A DNA stretch of 64,000 bases from CAZBMJ01 sp964493205 (GTDB taxonomy: Bacteria > Myxococcota > UBA727 > JABDBI01). Below, one piece after another: positions 1-8,202 of this stretch (position 1 is its first letter; each line of letters begins with the position of its first letter). The stretch spans positions 18,057 through 82,056 of the forward strand of contig CAZBMJ010000005.1 of the NCBI GenBank assembly GCA_964493205.1. The letters are read 5' to 3'. A program made the position numbers and the translations under genes. The notes under the pieces are model-generated. The model was not told where the DNA came from and searched no databases. It saw only the letters and a list, made by a program, of their open reading frames with translations.

Positions 1-197
1 GCTTGTTTAATCTCGCCCCGGCGTAAAACAAGATCTTCGCCACATTCTAAGCATGTAAAGGGGGCTTTTGTTCTTTCCACACTATCTGCATTAACGAGCT
101 CATTGGTAGCTTTTACTTTGGCGTATTGTATTTGCACTCCTAGGGCTGCAAAATTATATATAAATAAAAAAAATAATAAAAAATTTTTTGTTTTCAT
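1..197 (-). CDS. Exported CoiA-like zinc-ribbon protein, 3' part outside window
   Basis: This is a partial gene running off the left edge; 65 codons from an ATG at 197 are visible. Translation gives a hydrophobic signal-peptide-like N-terminus (residues 1-20, Lys then Phe/Leu-rich) and then, at residues 48-65, a Cys-x-x-Cys segment (TCLECGEDLVLRRGEIK). That Cys-x-x-Cys-Gly-x-x-Leu-x-x-Arg-x-Gly pattern resembles the start of CoiA-like competence proteins, where it is normally followed by a His-Phe-Ala-His motif; that part is not in the window. CoiA proteins are cytoplasmic in naturally competent bacteria, so an export signal would be unusual. The family assignment rests on one short motif and is tentative; the reading frame itself is open to the edge. 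Confidence 0.5.
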   Translation of the reverse strand, partial: MKTKNFLLFFLFIYNFAALGVQIQYAKVKATNELVNADSVERTKAPFTCLECGEDLVLRRGEIKQ

Positions 198-277
198 ATT
201 TGGCTCATTTTTTTAGTTTTAATAGCTTTAACCAATTGCGCAAGAATTTAAAAAGGGGTAATAAAAATTAAAAAGCT

Positions 278-694
278 TTATTTTTTAATCACACATTCTA
301 TTTTTTGGCCGCCCTGACTTGTTATATAACTAATTGCTTGTTTATATAAGTTTTCATCCATATAACCAATAATAATCATTTTTAGGCTTTTATATTCTTC
401 AAGATGTTTAATTTGATTTGAAATATTTTCTATTTTTTCTTGCAAGTAACCTAGAACATAGCTATTACCAAGGGCGTCAGGAAATCTAGTTACAAATGAA
501 TTACAAGCATTATTTTCTTTAAAATTTAACAAAATATTTTTTGCTTCTTGAGCTGTCTCTGCTCCAACAACAAGATAAATTGACATATCCTTACTATCGC
601 TAAAGGCGAGCATTTTATTGTTTTCTGCCAATGCAGATAGGTGTGCCAATATGAATGAAATTACTAAAAAAAATAAAAGAATGCTTTTTTTCAT
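278..694 (-). CDS. Small exported protein of unknown function
   Basis: 138 residues from an ATG at 694. The frame is open a further 12 codons upstream to 730, but that would overlap the preceding gene (stop at 703). The internal Met gives a textbook signal peptide (MKKSILLFFLVISFILAHLS, cleavage near ALA-E) and an 8-base gap to the upstream gene, so I chose it. The mature protein of about 115 residues has two Cys and ends in a short basic tail. It has an alternating hydrophobic pattern suggesting an alpha/beta fold, perhaps SPOR-like (compare YLVVGAETAQEAKN with peptidoglycan-binding SPOR domains), but I cannot support a family. It lies directly downstream of, and is probably co-transcribed with, the exported methyltransferase. 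Confidence 0.6.
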   Translation of the reverse strand: MKKSILLFFLVISFILAHLSALAENNKMLAFSDSKDMSIYLVVGAETAQEAKNILLNFKENNACNSFVTRFPDALGNSYVLGYLQEKIENISNQIKHLEEYKSLKMIIIGYMDENLYKQAISYITSQGGQKIECVIKK

Positions 695-702
695 AGTTCT
701 AC

Positions 703-2025
703 TCAACCTCGTGTAGCAATAACAACACATCTAAATCCTTCTTCAGAATTAATATTAAAAAATTCATCAAAGTAATAAGATTCTTTTATGATAAACCCAT
801 TGTTTTCTAAAACCATGGACAAGGTTTCAGTAGTAAAAAGATTTCGCATATAGTGGTTTATGCTAAAAATTTCTAAAGCCTCCCCAAAGCTTGTGTTGTT
901 TATAATATCAGGAAGCTTTTGATAATTTTCATTAGCTAGCTCAGAAATATCATTAAAACACAAATTAGAAGGTATTTTTAAAACTGGAATTGTTTTTTTA
1001 TTATCGTTAAAATCAGTTTTTTTAACACTACCATCACAGGTTACATAACCTTTTTTATAGTGACCTGGTTCTATTTCATATCCTTCAGGAAATGCTAAAG
1101 CAACAGGGCCTAAAAAGCCTGGGGGGAACTCCAATTTATCTGTAGAACGCGTTATCTTACCATCAAAGTTTGATATGTATAGAACAGATGAAATATTTTC
1201 AATAAAAAACCCTGGATATTTTTTATTTTCTAATTGACCTTTTATATATGTATCTCTTAGCTCTTTATTCCTTGGAGCATCTACTTGAATAATGGCTAGC
1301 CCTTTAGGATCTAGGCAAGCATGCATAAGAGTAATAATTTCTTCAACTTTTTCAGGAGTATAAAAATGCAAAATATTATTACAAATTATTACCTTATATT
1401 TAAAATTTTTAAAAAGAGCATTTTTATTAAATATACTCACATTGGCAATTTTATATAAATCTTGAGAATTTTCTGATTTTTTTGTCCATAAATGCTTCGT
1501 TGACCAAATATGCTTATTGGCATTCTGGGCAACCTCTTTTTTATGTTCCACACCACGGTATTTACCACCAGCCATAAGAATAAAAGGAGCAAGCCAAGCT
1601 TCACCACATCCTAAATCTAGAACTTCAACTCTTTGGCCTGAGTTATCATAGGTTTGAGCAATATAAGTTAATAAATTATGAATTTGCCTATTTATAATTT
1701 GAAAGGTATACCCCCATGATTCATCTTTTTCATGAGGAACTTCTCTTTGAGGGGGTACTTCAAATAAACTACGCATATTTTCAAATTCAGTTGTTCTTAG
1801 CCACTCTAAAACATATTCTTTAGAAGAGTAATTAATAGCTGTATTTTTTAGCTTTAATTTACTAAATATTTTTTCTCGTTTAAATTTATCTCCCATTAGC
1901 GGCCATATTTCCTCAAGTAAAATAACATTTTCATCAACTGAAATATTGTCTATATCATTATTTGATACGCTAAAAGAATAGAGAAAGTGTGTATAACACA
2001 GAATTAGTAAGTAAAAATATCTCAT
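703..2025 (-). CDS. Signal-peptide-bearing SAM-dependent methyltransferase
   Basis: 440 residues. The N-terminus (MRYFYLLILCYTHFLYSFS) is a signal peptide. At about residues 134-160 there is a class I methyltransferase motif I (VLDLGCGEAWLAPF followed by GVEHKKE, the acidic end of strand 2). Near residues 212-250 come a motif-IV-like stretch (VIICNNILHFYTP) and a post-motif segment (LDPKGLAIIQVD). The fold should bind S-adenosylmethionine; the substrate is unknown. SAM is not available in the periplasm, so an exported methyltransferase would have to work elsewhere, for example in a host cell, or the N-terminus acts as a membrane anchor. The start is supported by AAGGAA about 6 bases upstream of the ATG. 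The long C-terminal third (after about residue 260) matches nothing I recognise. Confidence 0.75.
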   Translation of the reverse strand: MRYFYLLILCYTHFLYSFSVSNNDIDNISVDENVILLEEIWPLMGDKFKREKIFSKLKLKNTAINYSSKEYVLEWLRTTEFENMRSLFEVPPQREVPHEKDESWGYTFQIINRQIHNLLTYIAQTYDNSGQRVEVLDLGCGEAWLAPFILMAGGKYRGVEHKKEVAQNANKHIWSTKHLWTKKSENSQDLYKIANVSIFNKNALFKNFKYKVIICNNILHFYTPEKVEEIITLMHACLDPKGLAIIQVDAPRNKELRDTYIKGQLENKKYPGFFIENISSVLYISNFDGKITRSTDKLEFPPGFLGPVALAFPEGYEIEPGHYKKGYVTCDGSVKKTDFNDNKKTIPVLKIPSNLCFNDISELANENYQKLPDIINNTSFGEALEIFSINHYMRNLFTTETLSMVLENNGFIIKESYYFDEFFNINSEEGFRCVVIATRG

Positions 2026-2224
2026 AAAGTTCCTTGTAAAAGATTTTTGAGGATTAATATCTTTTTGTAAAACCTGAGCAATTGGGTATTTGATAATTTA
2101 GCATAGGCTTCATAAGCTTTCGTACAATGCTGTAGATAAAATACTTTATTTACTTTTTTTAATTAGTAATATAAATATATGTTTAAAACTTATTAATTAA
2201 ATAAACTTTATTTAGGAAAATAAA

Positions 2225-3217
2225 ATGAATAATACACTTTGGTTATGTTCTTTGGTAGTTTCAGTTTTAACTTGTGTTGGCTGTCACAACAAACCACAAG
2301 CTTTAGTTCCCCCTTCTGCGGACACAAATAAAACTGAATCACAAGGCAGTATGGGCGATTTTTCCTACGAGACAAAATCTGTGGGCAATGAAAAAATTAT
2401 TCGCTATTTAGCTAAGAAAATACCAATTTCAAGAGGCGATTTTATTTTGCTATTGGCTAACAACCATACAGATGGAAGAGATTTTAGATATTTAGTTAAT
2501 CAAAGTATCGCCGCTTTACCAGACCCAGCAGATGGAAATAATGCCTATATGATAAAATCTCCAGTTATAAATAAAGCAGCAAAAGATGAAGAATTCTATT
2601 TTGTTGCATTAAAAACTACTCTATTGGGCCAGCCAGCCACAAGCTTTCAAGATTATTTTATAAATTGTACCCATGATCTTGGAGGAAATATCAATTCAAC
2701 CCAAGTAAATAGCTATAAAAACAATTTCGTGGCTTTTTATGCAGCTAAAGATGATTTAGAGAATTTTACGCAAGTAAAATTGAAAAACCCACCCATAACA
2801 ACCAAATATGATTTTGGCACAAGTATTTTTAAAGGAATTGGGCCATCACCAGGCACTATTATGGTCAGCCCTTGCCCAGTGAGCAATAGTAAGGCTGATG
2901 CACAAAATGCTCATCTCATTGGGCTTTACTCCTTTGCAAAGTATGTGCAAGATACCCAAAGCGCTGAGAAAAAGAAAATGCTGCAATCATTTTGGTTTGC
3001 AGTGGGCAAGATCGCCACTACTATGTTTCATCAAGATGAAGTAAAAGATCTAGATAACAACATAGTGCCAAGTTTATTTTTAAGCACCCACGGACATGGG
3101 GTAAATTATCTACACTTTCGGGTTGAAACCACTACAAAATATTATGGTACTATGGCTACTATTTTAGGCGAACTAGAAGATTCAAAAAAATACTATAAAA
3201 AAGCTTTTTCTAAATAG
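2225..3217 (+). CDS. Putative lipoprotein, unknown function
   Basis: 330 residues; start supported by AGGA about 8 bases upstream of the ATG. The N-terminus has a hydrophobic segment ending in a lipobox-like Cys (LTCVGC, Cys20) followed by a polar, Asn/Pro-rich linker, so a lipoprotein is likely though the lipobox is imperfect. The mature domain contains several Cys and a conserved-looking C-terminal segment (STHGHGVNYLHFRVETT, about residues 283-299) rich in His. I do not recognise the family. It stands alone, transcribed away from the methyltransferase across about 200 bases of AT-rich spacer in which I saw no other feature. Confidence 0.6.
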   Translation: MNNTLWLCSLVVSVLTCVGCHNKPQALVPPSADTNKTESQGSMGDFSYETKSVGNEKIIRYLAKKIPISRGDFILLLANNHTDGRDFRYLVNQSIAALPDPADGNNAYMIKSPVINKAAKDEEFYFVALKTTLLGQPATSFQDYFINCTHDLGGNINSTQVNSYKNNFVAFYAAKDDLENFTQVKLKNPPITTKYDFGTSIFKGIGPSPGTIMVSPCPVSNSKADAQNAHLIGLYSFAKYVQDTQSAEKKKMLQSFWFAVGKIATTMFHQDEVKDLDNNIVPSLFLSTHGHGVNYLHFRVETTTKYYGTMATILGELEDSKKYYKKAFSK

Positions 3218-3377
3218 CCATTAAAATAACGTTAAATCACATTTATAATATTAAATTTATTGAAAAATAAGTAACTATTTACTATGTTTTTATTTAAGAA
3301 AAATAAAAGCTTTGCCCTCTTTTATAAATTCATCTCTAGTAATAATAAAGCCAGGTAAAATTTTTGCGGAAAATTAT

Positions 3378-4229
3378 ATGAAAAAAATTATATGCCTATT
3401 GCTTTTTATGCTATCTAAAAATTTTTTTGCCTATGACATTACTAATAGCCCAGAATTTGCAGCGTTGGTTTTTAAAACCATAAAAAAAGAGTCCTATACT
3501 CCCTTTAATGAACAAGCTTTTTGGGCTGCAGGCAGTATTGAAGAAAAGCTTAAAACCTATTTGGGCAACAAGAACGAAGCAAAAGTATTATTTAGTGAAT
3601 CACAAAAAGTAGAATTTGGCATTCGATTTGTTAGCAGTATTGTGGAAAATATTGGAATTATTGAAGTGCGTCATTTAACTAAAGAGCATACAGCTAGTGA
3701 TTTATCATTAGCTTTAGAATACTTTGAAACACAAAAAATTCAAAAAATAGTTCTTGATTTTCGTTTTAATGAAAGCGCTGATTTTGAGAGTGGAATAAAA
3801 TTTATGGAGCAATTGCTGCCCAATAATTCACCACTTTTTATTCATAAAAGCAAAGCTGGAACTAAAATTTTTAAAACAAATAATACTCGTCTAGAAAAAC
3901 GAAATTTGCAGTTTTATATTTTGCAGTCTTCTGAGTGTGGAGGAATGAGCGAAATTCTAACACGCCTTTTGAAAAAGCATTTTTATACCAAAGTGATAGG
4001 GCAAAGAAGTCAAGGCTATGCTCTTCTTTCAGAATTAGTCCCAGTGAGCAATGGCTTTTCTATTATTGTACGCAAAGCAGAGTTTACTAGTTTAAATAAA
4101 ACTTCTTGGCATAAAAAAATTATCAAGCCTGATGTATTTGTGGATACACACAGTCTAAATATAAAAGATAGAAATCAGCTGATTAATATATTGTTTCAGG
4201 CTGATAAAAGTTTGCAAAGTAGGCTTTAA
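3378..4229 (+). CDS. Exported S41/tail-specific-protease-like protein lacking catalytic residues
   Basis: 283 residues from the ATG at 3378. The open frame extends upstream to 3312, but Met at 3378 begins a clear signal peptide (MKKIICLLLFMLSKNFFA). The C-terminal half follows the S41 core: a strand and Asp-Phe-Arg loop (KIVLDFRFNESADFESG), the helix that normally begins Gly-Ser-Ala-Ser-Ala-Ser-Glu (here SSECGGMSEILTRLL), then GQRSQGYALLSELVPVSNG corresponding to Gly-Glu-Lys-Ser-Phe-Gly-Lys-Gly. It ends with IIKPDVFVDTH, matching the usual GI-x-PD-x-x-V. By this alignment the catalytic Ser is Gly and the catalytic Lys is Tyr, so I expect no peptidase activity. No PDZ domain is evident. It may be a peptide-binding pseudoenzyme. 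Confidence 0.65.
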   Translation: MKKIICLLLFMLSKNFFAYDITNSPEFAALVFKTIKKESYTPFNEQAFWAAGSIEEKLKTYLGNKNEAKVLFSESQKVEFGIRFVSSIVENIGIIEVRHLTKEHTASDLSLALEYFETQKIQKIVLDFRFNESADFESGIKFMEQLLPNNSPLFIHKSKAGTKIFKTNNTRLEKRNLQFYILQSSECGGMSEILTRLLKKHFYTKVIGQRSQGYALLSELVPVSNGFSIIVRKAEFTSLNKTSWHKKIIKPDVFVDTHSLNIKDRNQLINILFQADKSLQSRL

Positions 4230-4248
4230 AAAGGGGGGATAGTAATTT

Positions 4249-5313
4249 TTAATTTTCATAACCAAATTTTGTGGCGATACTTTTATTTATTAATAGATTA
4301 TAATGATTTCCATTTATATACTCAGGGATAACTTGCAATAAAGGGCTATTGAGTAAATCCTCTTTTTTTTCTATATTAAAAGCTTTTTTAAAGTCTTCTA
4401 AAGAGATTTTCAATAATTCTTTGTCATCCTCATCTAATGTATCACTAAAAAAATCATTTATCATTGCAAAATTTATACTGCCATATTTTTTATTTATTCT
4501 AAATCTAAAAAAAGTAGCTGGACCATTATAAAATAACTCTATAAGAGGTCTATTTTGCAAAAGATCTACAAAAAATTTAATTATATCTCTAGATGCGGAC
4601 CATTGATGATCATTTAATATCTTTTTTAATTCTGCTTTTATATCTTCATTTAACGCATCACTATCTTTACTTAAATTCATAGCATGAACTAAAGCTCTAA
4701 AATTATAATTTATTAATTTATAAGAAAATTCTTTATTAAATTCTACCAATCTTTTCTGTGGTGATAGAGTTTTGAAAATTTTTAAAAGAGTTATTAATTC
4801 CTCATATAAAAATCTATCTTTAAACCCAGGCACATCTTTATATTTTTCAACCAATAAAGGCAGCTGCTTAATAACTTCATTAAATAGTTCATCATCATTA
4901 AATATAAGATAAAAAACCGTTTGTGCTCCTGCAGTCATCCAACAATTACCATCTCCTTTAACTGTGGATACATAATAATCCTTATCTTTAGCTCCTAAAG
5001 ATGTAAGTATGGGTAAATTTTCTATAAAATTAGTAGATTCAGTTTTACTAAGAGTTAAGAAGTTTTTTGGAACACCGTAATTTTCAGTATTACTCCAATC
5101 AATTTTCCTAAGGTCATCTAGCTTAAAATTATCTCTTAAATAATCCTCTTTTATGTCCTTTTGGCGAAATGAATCTGAAAGTGCAACTTTTGTTTTGTCA
5201 CCAGGATTATTATTATGGTTAATGTTTGCCTTGGATTGATTTTTATCTATATCCAAAATTCCTTTGCAAGCACCTAAATTTATTAATAATACTATTAAAA
5301 CACTTAATTTCAT
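4249..5313 (-). CDS. OTU-like cysteine protease lipoprotein (possible deubiquitinase)
   Basis: 354 residues. The N-terminus is a lipoprotein signal (MKLSVLIVLLINLGACKG, lipobox LGAC, Cys16) followed by an Asn/Lys-rich linker. At residues 120-126 stands GDGNCWM, the Asp-Gly-Asn-Cys signature of OTU-family cysteine proteases with Asp121 and Cys124. Near the C-terminus, residues 333-341, INGNHYNLL gives the His-Tyr-Asn that normally supplies the catalytic His (His337) and supporting Asn339. The spacing of about 213 residues between Cys and His is longer than in compact OTUs, but insertions are common. OTU enzymes cut ubiquitin from proteins; bacteria have no ubiquitin, so the target would be a host protein. 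Activity and specificity are inferred. It sits between the S41-like pseudoenzyme and a Pro/Tyr-rich membrane protein. Confidence 0.7.
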   Translation of the reverse strand: MKLSVLIVLLINLGACKGILDIDKNQSKANINHNNNPGDKTKVALSDSFRQKDIKEDYLRDNFKLDDLRKIDWSNTENYGVPKNFLTLSKTESTNFIENLPILTSLGAKDKDYYVSTVKGDGNCWMTAGAQTVFYLIFNDDELFNEVIKQLPLLVEKYKDVPGFKDRFLYEELITLLKIFKTLSPQKRLVEFNKEFSYKLINYNFRALVHAMNLSKDSDALNEDIKAELKKILNDHQWSASRDIIKFFVDLLQNRPLIELFYNGPATFFRFRINKKYGSINFAMINDFFSDTLDEDDKELLKISLEDFKKAFNIEKKEDLLNSPLLQVIPEYINGNHYNLLINKSIATKFGYEN

Positions 5314-5388
5314 AATTAACTTTTTATTTTATATAAATTTAGCATTGTAAAGATAGAATTTTTTGCAGTGTTTGTAAAGGCTATATTT

Positions 5389-6057
5389 TTATTCTTCATA
5401 CTCATACCTATCATCTTTCTGAGTATCTGATTGCGCCCTTTGATATTCTTTATCTTTTTCATCATATAGTGCTCCAGAAGGTGGATAATAATATTCTGGA
5501 TAGTCTTCATAATCTTCTTCCACATAGTCTTCATCTTCTTCGTAATAATATGGAGGAGGAGGATAGTCTTGTGGATAATAAGGGTTGCTTGGTGGCTGAT
5601 AATTAGGAGCAGGTATAGTATTTGATGGAGCTTGATAATTTTGTTGTTGCCTTCTTTGCATTTCTTCTTCTATTTGTTTGCGCTCTGCAGGTGGCATAGA
5701 TGGAGGATAATTACCCATTCCTCCACCTTGTTGAGGAGGAAAAAATGGAGGCCTTTGCATATTTTTGGGGTCAACAGCAGGCATAGGAGCAGCAAAATTC
5801 GGTGGCATTTTTTTATTAAGAGCAGGATTATTTTCTAAAATATTATCTGTTCCTAACTTATGATTAATTTTAGGATCTTTTAGCCTATCATCTAAAGCTT
5901 TTAAATTATTTATAGGAGCAGTTTTTTTTACCTCTTTTGCTTGTGCTTTATTTGATATATTATTCACTAAAAAATTAATACCGAATAAACTTAGCACAGT
6001 AGTGGTAATAATTACGGAGGCAAAAATAGGCAATTGGGAAGAACTTTTTAAGCCCAT
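5389..6057 (-). CDS. Single-span membrane protein with Pro/Gln/Tyr-rich and acidic tail
   Basis: 222 residues from an ATG at 6057, preceded by AGGGG about 9 bases upstream; the frame could also begin at a TTG at 6093. One membrane segment (about residues 8-28) is followed by a charged linker, then a low-complexity region of Pro, Gln, Asn and Met (about residues 85-165) and a Tyr/Glu/Asp-rich stretch ending in RYEYEE. The layout resembles a membrane-anchored, unstructured periplasmic or surface extension. It is divergent from the amidase gene, with about 110 bases between the starts holding the likely promoters. Function unknown; the Pro-rich tail could span peptidoglycan or bind partner domains. 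Confidence 0.65.
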   Translation of the reverse strand: MGLKSSSQLPIFASVIITTTVLSLFGINFLVNNISNKAQAKEVKKTAPINNLKALDDRLKDPKINHKLGTDNILENNPALNKKMPPNFAAPMPAVDPKNMQRPPFFPPQQGGGMGNYPPSMPPAERKQIEEEMQRRQQQNYQAPSNTIPAPNYQPPSNPYYPQDYPPPPYYYEEDEDYVEEDYEDYPEYYYPPSGALYDEKDKEYQRAQSDTQKDDRYEYEE

Positions 6058-6170
6058 AAATAAAAGCCCCTTTAGTCTATAGATCTTACCCAAATAATAA
6101 ACTACTTAGGTATTTTACTGAAATATTATACTTTAATAGAGTTGAGTTTTAATTTTTGGCCAATAAATAT

Positions 6171-6962
6171 ATGAAAAAACTTATTAAAATTTTGCCGTTA
6201 TTTCTAGTCTTTATGTTTGCTTGCGCTCATGGCAATAATACAAGAAAATACTCACAAGAATTACAAATTTATAAAAATATTGAAGCAACTATTGTTCTAG
6301 ACCCAGGCCATGGGGGTAAAGACTCAGGGGCTGTGGGTGCAAGTGGGTTACAGGAAAAAAATCTAACTCTTGATATTGCAAAAAGGATAAAAAGCTTAAT
6401 TAATAGGATTGCCCCTAAAGTAAAAGTATTATTAACTAGAAGCACAGATATTTATGTAGGACTAGAAGATAGGATAAAAATAGCCAATAATGCCAATGCG
6501 CAACTTTTTATTTCTATTCATATTAACTCAAGCGAAACAAATCAATCTTCAGGTTTTGAAGTATACAGCTTAGATGTGGCCAATAATCGCCACGCTGAAA
6601 AACTAGCTGCCAGAGAAAATAAAAGTTTTCTTAATGAAAAAAATAAAGTTAAGTTTATTTTAGCTGATTTAAGAGCTAATTCTAACCGTAAGGAAAGCGA
6701 TGTGTTAGCTAAAGAAATTTTAACAGGGGTAGGCTTACAGATGAACAAATCTAGATTATCCTCAAATAATAATCGTGGCTATAACCAAGCATTATTTCAT
6801 GTTTTATTTGTTAAAATGCCTGCTGTGCTTACTGAATTATTTTTTATTTCTAACCCCAACGAAGAACGACATTTGCAAAAGTCTCATTTTAGACAGTCAT
6901 GTGCAAAAGGCGTGGCATTAGGTATAATAAAGTATTTAAAAACTAAAATAAGGAAAGCTTAA
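6171..6962 (+). CDS. N-acetylmuramoyl-L-alanine amidase (Amidase_3)
   Basis: 263 residues from the ATG at 6171; an in-frame TTG at 6156 is less likely. It cleaves the amide bond between N-acetylmuramic acid and the stem peptide in peptidoglycan, in the periplasm. A signal peptide (residues 1-20, with a Cys near its end) precedes the catalytic domain. Zinc ligands are visible: His47 in VLDPGHGGKDSG, Glu62 in LQEKNLTL and His117 in FISIHINSS; the catalytic Glu222 lies in LTELFFISNPNE. There is no AMIN or SPOR domain, so it is a minimal amidase. Its stop is 2 bases before the xerD start, so the two are co-transcribed, which suits roles in cell separation and chromosome resolution. Confidence 0.9.
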   Translation: MKKLIKILPLFLVFMFACAHGNNTRKYSQELQIYKNIEATIVLDPGHGGKDSGAVGASGLQEKNLTLDIAKRIKSLINRIAPKVKVLLTRSTDIYVGLEDRIKIANNANAQLFISIHINSSETNQSSGFEVYSLDVANNRHAEKLAARENKSFLNEKNKVKFILADLRANSNRKESDVLAKEILTGVGLQMNKSRLSSNNNRGYNQALFHVLFVKMPAVLTELFFISNPNEERHLQKSHFRQSCAKGVALGIIKYLKTKIRKA

Positions 6963-6964
6963 TT

Positions 6965-7912
6965 ATGCAACCATTGCTTAAACAGTTTTTAGCTTATTTA
7001 GAAGTAGAAAAAGGGTTGGCTAAAAACACTCTTTTATCTTATTCTTCAGATTTAAAATTTTTTATGGAGTTTTTACAAAAACTAGATATTTTAAGCCCTA
7101 CGGCCATAGAACAGTCTCATATTTCTAAATGGTGTGAATATCGCAGCAAAGAAAATATTTCTTTTAGTAGTATTCACAGAAGTGTTTGTGCTATTCGCCG
7201 ATTTTTAAAATTTTTACTAAAAGAGCGCTATATTAATTTTAATCCAGCGGAATCCATTATTTTGCCTAAAAAAGCATCGCGCCTACCTAAATCTATTAAT
7301 ACGTCTGAAATAGACAGCATGCTTAAAGCACCTAACCAAAATAAAACTAGGGGTTTAAGAGACGCTGCCTTAATAACCTTATTATATGCTAGTGGCTTAA
7401 GAGTTTCTGAATTGGCATTTTTAAGTATAGAGGACATAGACTTTAATCGTGGGTTTTTAAAAACCCTTGGCAAAGGCCAAAAAGAACGGGTAGTACCTCT
7501 TAATGAGCACTGCTTAAACCTGTTAAATTTATATATTAATAGCGCAAGAATTAAGTTATTAAATAATAATAATTCTCACTACTTATTTGTCAGAAAAAAT
7601 GGCTTAGTATTGAGCCGGCAATCTATTTGGAAAATTATTAAGCATTATGCTGCCTTATCTGGGTTAGCTAATGTATCTCCCCATCAGTTACGCCATAGCT
7701 TTGCCACTCACTTGCTTGAAGGTGGAGTAAACTTAAGAGCTTTACAAATGATGTTAGGACATGCTGATTTAGCAACCACAGAAATATATATGCATGTGGA
7801 CAAACAAAGATTAATAAGTATATATGAAAAGTACCACCCTAGATCAAAAATAGCAACTGGCGCTGAAAATCTGGGGGTCGGAGAAATATTACTTGACATA
7901 TATCAAAAATGA
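6965..7912 (+). CDS. xerD: Tyrosine recombinase XerC/XerD
   Basis: 315 residues, usual length for Xer proteins. An N-terminal SAM-like core-binding domain (residues 1-90) is followed by the catalytic domain with all expected residues: Arg146 (SGLRVSEL), Lys170 (LGKGQKER), His240 and Arg243 (PHQLRHSFATH), His266 (LGHADLATTEIY) and nucleophile Tyr275. It resolves chromosome dimers at dif sites with a Xer partner, at the division septum. The position next to scpA/scpB and an amidase supports a housekeeping XerD rather than an integrase of a mobile element. XerC cannot be excluded. No dif site was identified in the window. Confidence 0.88.
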   Translation: MQPLLKQFLAYLEVEKGLAKNTLLSYSSDLKFFMEFLQKLDILSPTAIEQSHISKWCEYRSKENISFSSIHRSVCAIRRFLKFLLKERYINFNPAESIILPKKASRLPKSINTSEIDSMLKAPNQNKTRGLRDAALITLLYASGLRVSELAFLSIEDIDFNRGFLKTLGKGQKERVVPLNEHCLNLLNLYINSARIKLLNNNNSHYLFVRKNGLVLSRQSIWKIIKHYAALSGLANVSPHQLRHSFATHLLEGGVNLRALQMMLGHADLATTEIYMHVDKQRLISIYEKYHPRSKIATGAENLGVGEILLDIYQK

Positions 7913-7920
7913 TATAAATT
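7893..7920 (+). promoter_or_regulatory. Candidate promoter of the toxin-antitoxin pair
   Basis: A perfect TTGACA at 7893-7898, inside the last codons of xerD, is followed 16 bases later by TAAATT (7915-7920); a TATAAA with shorter spacing also overlaps (7913-7918). Transcription would start close to the toxin ATG at 7927, leaving almost no leader. Such a promoter would let the pair be expressed independently of the surrounding housekeeping genes. Assigned by eye only. Confidence 0.35.
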
Positions 7921-7926
7921 ATATTA

Positions 7927-8202
7927 ATGAGTCCATGGAATGTATTTCTAAAAAAGAAAAATTTAAGAGATGCTGCAAGTTTACCAACGTTGGTAAAAGA
8001 CAAACTTACAGCTTTAATTAATGATTTAAAATTACATGGGACATATCCAGGCGATAAATGGCAAAATTATTCAAAGTTAGGTAAACATAAACATCATTGT
8101 CATTTAACTTATCATTATGTTGCTTGCTGGAAAGAACACAAAGACAAAATTAAATTCTTGGAGGTTTACTATGTCGGTAGCCGTGAAGATGCACCATACT
8201 GA
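7927..8202 (+). CDS. RelE/HigB-like toxin of a type II toxin-antitoxin system
   Basis: 91 residues, basic. The C-terminal half (GKHKHHCHLTYHYVACWK then IKFLEVYYVGSREDAPY) matches the RelE/ParE superfamily pattern in which a strand with HCHL-x-YVACW is followed by a strand with hhEVYYVG and a C-terminal Asp-Ala-Pro-Tyr; relatives are often annotated as cytotoxic translational repressors. Such toxins cut mRNA at the ribosome. Gene order is toxin first, as in higBA, and the antitoxin start lies inside this gene (32-base overlap), typical of translational coupling. It is placed between xerD and scpA, so it is probably an insertion into a conserved block. Confidence 0.75.
   Translation: MSPWNVFLKKKNLRDAASLPTLVKDKLTALINDLKLHGTYPGDKWQNYSKLGKHKHHCHLTYHYVACWKEHKDKIKFLEVYYVGSREDAPY

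Noticed and set aside
5316..5534. 72-codon minus-strand frame overlapping the 3' end of the Pro/Tyr-rich gene
   Set aside because: It lies in another frame of the better-supported 222-residue gene; low-complexity Lys/Asn content, no ribosome site.
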